Assembly: GCA_003963245.1 (NCBI GenBank) | Contig: RXJX01000020.1 | Coordinates: 62,001-126,000, forward strand | DNA length: 64,000 nt | Origin: Neisseriaceae bacterium | GTDB taxonomy: Bacteria > Pseudomonadota > Gammaproteobacteria > Burkholderiales > UBA11063 | Direction: 5' to 3' | In this document: positions 57,479-64,000 of the stretch, one piece after another | Layout: every line of letters starts with the position of its first letter | Position numbering within the stretch: position 1 is the stretch's first letter | Made by a program: the position numbers and the translations under genes | Notes under the pieces: model-generated | What the model was told of the DNA's origin: nothing | The model's database searches: none | What the model saw: the letters and a program-made list of their open reading frames with translations, nothing else

Positions 57479-58146
57479 CTAAAAAAATTATTGCGCCAAG
57501 TATTTTATCAGCAGATTTTGCTAATTTAGGTAAAGAAATTACGACTGTAATTGAAGCCGGAGCGGATTGGATTCATTTTGATGTAATGGATAATCATTAT
57601 GTACCTAATTTAACAATTGGACCAATGGTATGTAGGGCAATTAAACCATATTGTACCAATGCATTAATTGATGTGCACTTGATGGTAACTCCTGTTGATC
57701 GTATGATTGAGGAGTTTGCTGCTGCTGGGGCAGATATTATTACCTTTCACCCCGAGGCAAGTTTACATATTGATCGAAGCTTAGCGTTGATTAAAAGTTT
57801 TGGGCTAAAGGCAGGTTTAGTATTTAATCCTGCAACACCTTTGAGCTATCTTGAATATGTTTGGGATAAAATTGATGTAGTTTTACTAATGTCAGTTAAT
57901 CCCGGTTTTGGTGGTCAGGCATTTATCCCAGAAATATTAACGAAGGCCAAACAAACTAAAAAACTGATTGAAGCTTCAGGGCGCAATATTATTTTGGAAA
58001 TTGATGGTGGTGTTAAAGTCGATAATATTGCTCAAATTGCTGCTGCAGGAGTTGATGCTTTTGTTGCCGGTAGTGCTATTTTTAATACGCCTGATTATAC
58101 TCAAACTATAGCGGCACTTCGTGCTCAATTAAATTTATGCAATTAA
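57475..58146 (+). CDS. rpe: Ribulose-phosphate 3-epimerase
   Basis: Interconverts ribulose-5-phosphate and xylulose-5-phosphate. 223 residues, a TIM barrel. Signatures are [56 protein letters not shown] and [10 protein letters not shown]. It overlaps both neighbours, so expression is coupled to the Nudix and MarC genes. It links to zwf functionally in the pentose phosphate pathway. Confidence 0.97.
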   Translation: MTKKIIAPSILSADFANLGKEITTVIEAGADWIHFDVMDNHYVPNLTIGPMVCRAIKPYCTNALIDVHLMVTPVDRMIEEFAAAGADIITFHPEASLHIDRSLALIKSFGLKAGLVFNPATPLSYLEYVWDKIDVVLLMSVNPGFGGQAFIPEILTKAKQTKKLIEASGRNIILEIDGGVKVDNIAQIAAAGVDAFVAGSAIFNTPDYTQTIAALRAQLNLCN

Positions 58147-58784
58147 GCGGACAAAGTCTCACCTTTCAGCACTTCCTGATCGGTATTTTTGCGGTTGCCA
58201 ATAATTTTCCAGCATTAGGCGCGTTTTTGCAAATCTGCGTTGGCTTAGAGCGTAAAGATCAATTGAGATTATGTAAAATTGCGACCTTCTCGTCTCTGGT
58301 CGTGATGCTGGTGGCATTGGTTCTGGGTCGTGGGCTATTGGATTTTTTTGGGATATCCATTGAAGCATTTAGAATTGCAGGTGGATTATTGCTTGGTGTT
58401 TCTGGCATGAATATGCTTAACTCCAAACCAGATGATGAAGATCAGCCGGCTAAAGCTAATACTTATTCTAAAGTCATTTCATTAGCCGTGATTCCCATAG
58501 CTATTCCTTTGACTACTGGTGCTGGAACATTTTCAACGATTATTATTTTTGCTGATGAGGTTGGGTATAACTGGCTTGAACTTGGCTTACTGGTCGCTGC
58601 TATTTTAGTTATTACTGCCTCAATTTACTTCATATTTAAATACTCAATGAAACTTCTTGATATCCTTGGACACACTGGGATGAACGTACTTATCAAAGTA
58701 GTTGGGTTATTTACCTTAGCTTTAGGAACACAATTCATCATTATGGGTATTTCTGCCGCTTTTCCTGCTCTTGGAATAAAATAA
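58137..58784 (+). CDS. MarC/YhcE-family membrane protein
   Basis: A 215-residue inner-membrane protein with six hydrophobic segments. Family blocks are [29 protein letters not shown] and [19 protein letters not shown]. MarC proteins have no proven function despite an old link to antibiotic resistance. It overlaps the rpe end by ten bases. Confidence 0.85.
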   Translation: MQLSGQSLTFQHFLIGIFAVANNFPALGAFLQICVGLERKDQLRLCKIATFSSLVVMLVALVLGRGLLDFFGISIEAFRIAGGLLLGVSGMNMLNSKPDDEDQPAKANTYSKVISLAVIPIAIPLTTGAGTFSTIIIFADEVGYNWLELGLLVAAILVITASIYFIFKYSMKLLDILGHTGMNVLIKVVGLFTLALGTQFIIMGISAAFPALGIK

Positions 58785-58824
58785 ATCTTATCAATTAGCT
58801 ATGTTCTAACCATCTAATTAAGAC

Positions 58825-58862
58825 GAGTGTGCCTTCCCAACCAGTACTTAGTTTACACACTC
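58825..58862. repeat. Inverted repeat GAGTGTG / CACACTC
   Basis: 7-base arms at 58825-58831 and 58856-58862, just upstream of the trypsin-like gene promoter. The right side reads ACACACTCTG, the same decamer as at 1562-1571 upstream of minC. It may be a hairpin ending the marC transcript or an operator. Confidence 0.35.
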
Positions 58863-58879
58863 TGATCAGAATCTACGTA

Positions 58880-58888
58880 TGTTATAAT
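58880..58888 (+). promoter_or_regulatory. Extended -10 promoter of the trypsin-like gene
   Basis: TGTTATAAT, the same nonamer as before minC, ftsY and the FMN riboswitch, 38 bases before the chosen start codon. Confidence 0.5.
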
Positions 58889-58926
58889 TTATTACTGTGT
58901 ATTGCAATTGCTATGGAGATAATGAA

Positions 58927-59661
58927 ATGTCTAAAAATACAAATTATTTATCAATTTTGGGGTTAGCTTCAATAATATTCATTGCTAATACTCCTGCAGA
59001 CAATCTGATAAATAATGACAGAATTGTGAAAATAGACTTCGATTATCGTCAATCAGTTTCCAATGTACAATCAAATGGTACATGCTTTGGTGTTTTATTA
59101 AATCCATTGGTTGTATTAACTTCCTCTGAATGTGTTTACAATAAAGATTTAAGCGAAATAGATGTAAGTACTCCTGATTATGGTACTAGGGTTGGGTACG
59201 GAACTAATTTGTCCCACACAGTTAATATATATAGCACAAAAAAAAATATTGGCTGGAAATTAATTCCCAACTCAAGTTTGGCTCTCCTGAAACTTAGTAA
59301 GCCTATAAATTTTACGCCTAAATACGATATTGCACAACATTGCAAGCCGGATCAATTATCTAAATATATTGACAGACCTACAATAATCTACGCGTTTGAT
59401 GACAAAGATAGTAGTAAAATTATAAATGATGAAAACAAAATATCTGATATTATTGATGTAATTGACCACGATGGAAAAATAGCTATTTTAGATGATGATT
59501 TAATCATAGACAAAACTGATAGTGGTGGTGCGTGGGTCTCTGGAAATGATATAATTGCCATAACGGTTAGAGGTATTGGCGATCACTCAATTTTTGGTGC
59601 ACTTATTTGTCCATACTCAAAGGTGGCATTTCATGATGCGAAAGTTCTTGAGTATAATTAA
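58927..59661 (+). CDS. Exported trypsin-like protein lacking the catalytic His and Asp (pseudoprotease)
   Basis: A 244-residue S1-family protein with an N-terminal signal-like segment (NYLSILGLASIIFIANTPA). The fold markers are NGTCFGVLLNP, LVVLTSSEC (C53 and C69 matching the conserved disulfide), SLALLKLSKPI and KTDSGGAWV. The catalytic His in TAAHC is E68, and the Asp in DIALLKL is S117. Only the Ser (S199 in DSGG) remains. It therefore should not be a serine protease; a binding role is likely. I prefer ATG 58927, with GGAG nine bases upstream. It is followed by a terminator. Confidence 0.75.
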   Translation: MSKNTNYLSILGLASIIFIANTPADNLINNDRIVKIDFDYRQSVSNVQSNGTCFGVLLNPLVVLTSSECVYNKDLSEIDVSTPDYGTRVGYGTNLSHTVNIYSTKKNIGWKLIPNSSLALLKLSKPINFTPKYDIAQHCKPDQLSKYIDRPTIIYAFDDKDSSKIINDENKISDIIDVIDHDGKIAILDDDLIIDKTDSGGAWVSGNDIIAITVRGIGDHSIFGALICPYSKVAFHDAKVLEYN

Positions 59662-59693
59662 ATTTAGGGCATGCATTTTAAAACATACGCTCA

Positions 59694-59728
59694 AAAATAA
59701 ATCCCATTATAAGGCTGGGATTTATTTT
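59694..59728 (+). terminator. Terminator of the trypsin-like gene
   Basis: AAAATAAATCCCA (59694-59706), loop TTATAAGGC, TGGGATTTATTTT (59716-59728). A strong stem with a T-rich 3' arm. Confidence 0.8.
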
Positions 59729-59802
59729 ATCCAAACATCTATTCATAATCTGGCAGCGCACAATCAAATTTCATAACTGATGCTGATGTGTAATAGAACG
59801 CT

Positions 59803-60294
59803 AAAAGACACCATTTATATTTTTTGGTCGCTCCTGTAAAGATTGTACAATTTCCCAGTGTTCAACTATTTTATTGCTCTCAACTCTGAATGTGTTTATT
59901 GCAGCAGTGCCTAATTTGTTTTTAGGGCTATAAAATATATTTTCAATAGTTATGTAATCATTGCAGCCAAATATGCGGTAAGTTTCAATTTTGGTATTTT
60001 TAAAAACATTATTTTTCTTTAAGTCTGTCAGATATGATTTTAAGCCTGAAACACCGTCTGCAGATAATGGATAATGTTGTATGTACGTATCAGAGAGATA
60101 TTTATCTCATTCAAGCCACCATCAGCAGTTAGATAGTTTAATACTGCATTTTCAAATCCAATTACTGTGTTAACTTTGATTCATTATAGCTGCATTTAAT
60201 AACCTTTTTATTTGATATTAAATTTTCTGCAAAAACGTTATTTAAAGAAGCCAAAAAAACAAGCCATGAGCAAAAATTTTCTAAACTTATTCAT
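59803..60294 (-). pseudogene. SnoaL-like (NTF2-fold) exported protein, frameshifted
   Basis: On the minus strand an ATG at 60294 with AGGA upstream starts a signal peptide, MNKFRKFLLMACFF. Frame changes are then needed in the T-rich run near 60256, near 60174 and near 60107 to continue the protein. With these the reading passes VFAENLISNKKVIKC, then NTVIGFENAVLNYLTADGGLNE. The next blocks are YLSDTYIQHYPLSADGVSGL, IETYRIFGCNDYITIEN and FRVESNKIVEHWEIVQS, ending at 59803. DGV-x-GL and IVEHWE are typical of SnoaL-like/NTF2 proteins. At least three frameshifts make it a decayed gene. Confidence 0.8.
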
Positions 60295-60645
60295 AAAATA
60301 TAAATTATCCTAAAAAAATATGACATATAATAAAAACTCATAAAACTATAACTTACGCATCACGAAAGCGCAGGATTCTATCACGTAGGTAGTCTACAAA
60401 AATAGTTATAAATTTGCATAATTCATTATCCAGAATAACTCCATGAATCTAATGTCACCAGATTGCTAATGGCTAATCTAATGAAACCTCGTTATTTAAT
60501 TAAATTAATTTTCTATGTAAAAACTTAATGATTAATCCTGAATTTGTGAATAGGTTAGTTGGCTCTAGCAGACTTTAGTCAGGTGTTTTTATATTGCAGT
60601 TAGCAATAAAATTTTTAAAATACTGTAATTGCAACAATTTAAGCA
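60295..60645. other. Gene-free AT-rich region
   Basis: I see no gene or repeat of note. A stretch near 60350-60400 is slightly more GC-rich, but it has no clear ORF, terminal inverted repeat or tRNA similarity. Confidence 0.5.
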
Positions 60646-60654
60646 TGTTATAAT
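60646..60654 (+). promoter_or_regulatory. Extended -10 promoter of the rib operon
   Basis: TGTTATAAT, nine bases before the 5' strand of the FMN riboswitch P1 stem. Transcription from it would start almost exactly at the riboswitch. TTGCAA at 60629-60634 is too close to be a standard -35. Confidence 0.6.
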
Positions 60655-60662
60655 TTCGCTAA

Positions 60663-60811
60663 ATCTTTCGGGGCGGGGCGTAATTCCTCACCGGCGGTGA
60701 TGAGGTGATAATACTTCTTAGTCCGTGACCCGTACTAATATTCTGATATTGGCTACGGTGGATCTGGTGCAAATCCAGAACCGACAGTTATAGTCTGGAT
60801 GGGAGAAAGAT
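60663..60811 (+). ncRNA. FMN riboswitch (RFN element)
   Basis: The P1 stem is ATCTTTC (60663-60669) with GAAAGAT (60805-60811). Between them are conserved RFN segments: GGGGCGGGGCG, AATTCCTCACCGGCGGTGAT, the GTCCGTGACCCG block, GGTGGATCTGGTGCAAATCC, and CCGACAGTTATAGTCTGGATGGGAG. It binds flavin mononucleotide and represses the rib operon when FMN is plentiful. Confidence 0.97.
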
Positions 60812-60838
60812 AAGTAGATTTCAGTGCTTTTATTGAAT

Positions 60839-60863
60839 AGACATTGAGTACGTGCCAATGTCT
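60839..60863 (+). promoter_or_regulatory. Hairpin in the riboswitch leader (possible expression platform)
   Basis: AGACATTG (60839-60846) and CAATGTCT (60856-60863) form a perfect 8-base stem 27 bases after the aptamer. The following bases are only modestly T-rich. It may contribute to termination or folding of the ~200-base leader before ribD. The region 60812-61014 has no gene. Confidence 0.4.
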
Positions 60864-61014
60864 GTATTAATATTTGTGTGCCTTATCAATTTTTAGCTAT
60901 GATTAAATTAATAGTTTCTCCCTGTTCCCCCAATATGTAAACGATAATCTAAATATAGTGATTCGAACTTTTTAACTATGTTTTAATTTTGATTAATCTG
61001 AGTAATTTATTATA

Positions 61015-62109
61015 ATGTCAAACCATATTTATTATATGCAACAAGTCATACAGCTAGCGCGTATGGTGTCGGGTCAAACGTTACCTAACCCTCAGGTGGC
61101 ATCGATTGTGGTTAAAGATCATCAAATCGTTGGAATCGGTACACATTTGTTTGCTGGTGGTCCACATGCGGAAGTATATGCACTAAATCAAGCAGGCGAA
61201 AGGGCAATGGGTGCTACGCTATATGTTAGTTTGGAGCCTTGTGCACATTTTGGACGAACACCTCCTTGTGTTGATGCCATAATAAAGTCTGGGGTTGCAA
61301 AAGTATATGTGGCAAATTTAGATTCTAATCCTTTAGTTTCTGGTAAAGGAGTTGAGGCATTGCGTGCTGCAGGGATTGATGTTGACATTGGGCTCTGCGC
61401 AGCTGAAGCAGCTGAAATTAATCGTGTATTTTTCCACAATATGCGTAAGCAAATGCCATATGTTACATTAAAAGTTGGAATGAGTTTGGATGGCAGAATT
61501 GCAACTAAAGAAAATCGCAGTCAATGGATAACCGGAAATGAATCACGCAAAGATGCTCACCAATATCGTGTAGAACATCAAGCCATTTTAGTTGGTGTAA
61601 ATACGGTAATTACTGACAATCCAAGCTTAACACCGCATATGCTTACTAGTCCTCAATCATTGCCTACTCGTATTATTTTGGATCATAGTTTACGTACACC
61701 TCTCGATGCTAAGCTTATAAATGATGGTGCCGCACCAACTTGGATTGTAACTGCTAATTCTGATACTACGATTCATCAGCAATATATTATGCGCGGAGCA
61801 AAAATTTTGCAAGTTGCTGAATTAAAACCTAAAATAGTATTAACTACTCTATATCAAAATGGAGTTTGTTCACTATTAGTTGAAGGTGGTGAGCAGGTTT
61901 ATTCGAGTTTTATTGATTCTGGGTATGTTGATCAGTTGGTATGTTACTATAGTCCACAGCTAATTGGATCGACTCAAGCAAAACACTTATTTGCTGGAAA
62001 TGGTTTTGCCGATTTAGAAAGTAATATGAAGTTTAAAATTAGTGAAGTTAAACAAATTGCTAATGATGTTAAAATAGTCTGTATTCGTGATAATGAGGGT
62101 AGTATTTAA
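61015..62109 (+). CDS. ribD: Bifunctional riboflavin biosynthesis deaminase/reductase RibD
   Basis: A 364-residue enzyme for the second and third steps of riboflavin synthesis. The N-terminal deaminase domain (1-145) has the zinc motifs HAE (PHAEVYAL) and EPCAHFGRTPPC. The reductase domain (from ~147) has VTLKVGMSLDGRIAT, then SQWITG and LLVEGGEQVYSSF. No strong RBS is seen, so translation is probably governed by leader folding. It is the first gene after the FMN riboswitch. Confidence 0.96.
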   Translation: MSNHIYYMQQVIQLARMVSGQTLPNPQVASIVVKDHQIVGIGTHLFAGGPHAEVYALNQAGERAMGATLYVSLEPCAHFGRTPPCVDAIIKSGVAKVYVANLDSNPLVSGKGVEALRAAGIDVDIGLCAAEAAEINRVFFHNMRKQMPYVTLKVGMSLDGRIATKENRSQWITGNESRKDAHQYRVEHQAILVGVNTVITDNPSLTPHMLTSPQSLPTRIILDHSLRTPLDAKLINDGAAPTWIVTANSDTTIHQQYIMRGAKILQVAELKPKIVLTTLYQNGVCSLLVEGGEQVYSSFIDSGYVDQLVCYYSPQLIGSTQAKHLFAGNGFADLESNMKFKISEVKQIANDVKIVCIRDNEGSI

Positions 62110-62750
62110 TGTTTACTGGAATCATTGAAGAAATTGGTAGTATTGCGCAAATTAAGCGCGGTGGTAAAACCTTAGAATTAGTAATTAATGCTAAATTAGT
62201 TCTAGATGATATTAAGCTTGGCGATAGTATTGCTGTCAATGGTGTTTGCCTGACTGTTACACATTATACCAAGAATAGTTTTAGTGTCGATGTAATGCCT
62301 GTAACATTTAATGCCACTAATTTGGCTGAATTAAGTAGTGGTTCTCTAGTTAATTTGGAGCGCGCGATGGCAGCAAATGGTCGCTTCGGCGGTCATATTG
62401 TTAGTGGACATGTCGATGGAGTGGGTAAAGTTATTGCTTGTGATCGTCTTGAAAATGCAATAGTTTATAGAATAAGCTTAGCGCCAGAGTTAGCTAACTT
62501 GTGCGTTGCTAAGGGCTCTATTGCTTTGGATGGAACTAGTCTAACTTTAGTTGAAGTTGGTGAAAATTATCTAAGTGTGGCCTTAATTCCACATACCCAA
62601 AAAATGTCTTTGCTTGGACGCAAGCAAATTGGTGCGAGTGTAAATATTGAATGTGATATTTTAGTTAAACAGATGCAAAAAATGCACTCCAAGCCAGCAC
62701 AGAACTCTAAGATTAATAGTGAATTTTTACATGAGCATGGTTTTTTATAG
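62109..62750 (+). CDS. ribE: Riboflavin synthase alpha subunit
   Basis: A 213-residue protein with two lumazine-binding barrel repeats: MFTGIIEEIGSI and GDSIAVNGVCLTV in the first, GGHIVSGHVDGVG and ALDGTSLTLVEV in the second. It catalyses dismutation of two lumazines to riboflavin. The ATG overlaps the ribD stop by one base (TAATG). Confidence 0.96.
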   Translation: MFTGIIEEIGSIAQIKRGGKTLELVINAKLVLDDIKLGDSIAVNGVCLTVTHYTKNSFSVDVMPVTFNATNLAELSSGSLVNLERAMAANGRFGGHIVSGHVDGVGKVIACDRLENAIVYRISLAPELANLCVAKGSIALDGTSLTLVEVGENYLSVALIPHTQKMSLLGRKQIGASVNIECDILVKQMQKMHSKPAQNSKINSEFLHEHGFL

Positions 62751-62759
62751 GATATTAAT

Positions 62760-63947
62760 ATGTTTAATACAATTGATGAAGCGCTAGAGGATTTACGAGC
62801 AGGAAAACTTATTTTAGTTTGTGATGATGAGTATCGTGAAAATGAAGGTGATTTGGTTGGCTTAGCAGATAAAATTACACCAGAGTCACTTAACTTTATG
62901 ATTACGCATGGTAAAGGACTAGTATGCTGCCCGTTAAATCAGGAATATGCGGCTAAGCTTGGCTTAAAACCTATGGTTTATGATAACCAAGATAATCATC
63001 AAACGGCATTTACTCAAAGCGTTGATTATGCAAGTTGCACCACAGGTATCAGTGCTGCAGAGCGAGCTCTTACATTAAATCAATTGGCAAATCCCAATAG
63101 TAAGCGTAATGATTTCCGCGAGCCAGGGCATATATTTCCACTAATAGCCAAGAGCGGTGGAGTCTTAGAAAGAGCAGGACATACTGAAGCTGCTGTTGAT
63201 TTAGCTAAGTTAGCTGGAGCTAATCCAGTTGGGGTAATTTGTGAAATTATTAATCCCGATGGAACGATGTCGCGCCTACCAGAGCTGATTAAATTTGCAC
63301 ATGAATATAATCTAAAGTTGATTCATATTCAGGCATTAATTGCTTATCGTAAACGTCATGAGAAATTAATTCAGCGTGAGGCAGTGACAAAATTGCCAAC
63401 AAAATTTGGTACATTTGATATGTATGGCTTCCGCTCTTTAACGGATAATCAGGAAGCAGTTGCCTTAGTCAAAGGTTCACTAAGTGCAGATACTCAGCCT
63501 TTAGTGCGAATACATTCAGAATGTTTGACGGGAGATGGTTTTGGTTCATTGCGTTGTGATTGTGGTGAACAATTAGCTGCTAGTCTTACTCGAATTGAAG
63601 AAGAGGGTGGAATATTAATTTATCTACGGCAAGAAGGTCGTGGAATTGGATTACTTAATAAGCTAAAAGCTTATGCTCTGCAAGACCAAGGGATGGATAC
63701 GGTTGAGGCTAATTTACATCTTGGATTTGCTGATGATCTGCGCGATTACTATCTCGCGGCGCAAATTTTACGCGATTTGGGAATTACAAAAATTCGCTTA
63801 TTAAGTAATAACCCGCGTAAACTAAATGCATTAGGTGATTACGGAGTTGAAATCGTTGAGCGGCAAGAGTTAATTATAGCTGCAAATACGGTGAACAAAG
63901 GTTATTTAGATACAAAAGTTAGCAAATTAGGGCATTTATTATTTTAA
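62760..63947 (+). CDS. ribBA: Bifunctional RibBA (DHBP synthase / GTP cyclohydrolase II)
   Basis: A 395-residue fusion. The N-terminal DHBP synthase domain has [35 protein letters not shown] and [11 protein letters not shown]. The C-terminal GTP cyclohydrolase II domain (from ~205) has the zinc site C-x10-C-x-C in [15 protein letters not shown] and [19 protein letters not shown]. Both sites look intact, so the protein should make both riboflavin precursors. It is nine bases after ribE. Confidence 0.95.
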   Translation: MFNTIDEALEDLRAGKLILVCDDEYRENEGDLVGLADKITPESLNFMITHGKGLVCCPLNQEYAAKLGLKPMVYDNQDNHQTAFTQSVDYASCTTGISAAERALTLNQLANPNSKRNDFREPGHIFPLIAKSGGVLERAGHTEAAVDLAKLAGANPVGVICEIINPDGTMSRLPELIKFAHEYNLKLIHIQALIAYRKRHEKLIQREAVTKLPTKFGTFDMYGFRSLTDNQEAVALVKGSLSADTQPLVRIHSECLTGDGFGSLRCDCGEQLAASLTRIEEEGGILIYLRQEGRGIGLLNKLKAYALQDQGMDTVEANLHLGFADDLRDYYLAAQILRDLGITKIRLLSNNPRKLNALGDYGVEIVERQELIIAANTVNKGYLDTKVSKLGHLLF

Positions 63948-63960
63948 AAGGAAATGAATT

Positions 63961-64000
63961 ATGATCTTTGAAGGAAATTTAGTTGCCAGTAATGGTAAAT
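63961..64000 (+). CDS. ribH: Start of lumazine synthase (truncated by window end)
   Basis: Only 13 codons are visible: MIFEGNLVASNGK. This matches the beginning of lumazine synthase, and ribH is the expected next gene after ribBA. AAGGAAATG precedes the ATG. The assignment rests on context as well as the short N-terminus. Confidence 0.6.
   Translation, partial: MIFEGNLVASNGK

Noticed and set aside
60350..60400. Possible insertion-sequence end upstream of the FMN riboswitch.
   Set aside because: No matching inverted end, target-site duplication or transposase was found.

Overview
The window is a gene-dense chromosomal segment of an AT-rich Gram-negative bacterium. Gene content points to a low-GC betaproteobacterium, probably near the Neisseriales. 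The signs are minCDE, a Burkholderia-type NrdB, ftsY with rsmD and a YfhL-type ferredoxin, divergent apbC/metG, and a mannose-type EIIA / HPr / EI phosphotransferase cluster. This placement is inferred from gene content and protein motifs only. Many mature or exported proteins carry clear Sec signal peptides or lipoboxes, so the cell has an outer membrane.

Layout. 1-5.5 kb: the 3' part of an amino-acid permease, minC-minD-minE-trxB, and a beta-propeller lipoprotein. 5.5-10 kb (minus strand): polA, tRNA-Lys(CUU), an MFS exporter. 10-22.3 kb (plus): ftsY, a small exported protein, nrdB, a DUF2062 membrane protein, a DinG-type helicase, then a tightly packed run rsmD - ferredoxin - two paralogous secreted hydrolases - mutT - thyA - folA - EamA permease. 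22.3-26.8 kb: a CAU-anticodon tRNA followed by an accessory region. It holds a membrane-anchored KAP-type P-loop NTPase, GC-rich stem-loops, a cryptic small secreted ORF, a brnT-brnA toxin-antitoxin pair with a palindromic operator candidate, and a 45-residue orphan protein. 26.8-30 kb: an epimerase-family protein, a YfcC permease and a lipocalin. 30.3-34.2 kb: a complete four-gene Anbu operon (ATP-grasp, alpha-E, transglutaminase, proteasome-like peptidase). 34.3-38.8 kb: an orphan membrane-anchored protein, hcp, an FNR-type box, and a polytopic membrane protein paired with a lone hypA. 38.8-48.6 kb: two MHS-type transporters, apbC/metG, a third secreted hydrolase (a lipoprotein), and zwf with a small lipoprotein. 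48.7-58.8 kb: two parallel PTS phosphorelays (EIIA-HPr-EI fusion plus a NagE-like permease; then EIIA-Man, HPr, EI), followed by ctpA, a Nudix hydrolase, rpe and marC. 58.9-60.3 kb: a catalytically degenerate trypsin-like protein and a frameshifted SnoaL-like pseudogene. 60.6 kb to the end: an FMN riboswitch controlling ribD-ribE-ribBA-ribH, the last gene cut by the window edge.

The most interesting parts are the Anbu operon, the accessory region next to the tRNA, the family of three secreted hydrolases (two of them embedded in a housekeeping operon), the DNA polymerase I without proofreading residues, and the inactive trypsin-like protein. Several promoters share the extended -10 sequence TGTTATAAT. 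No CRISPR array, intact insertion sequence, rRNA or prophage was seen.
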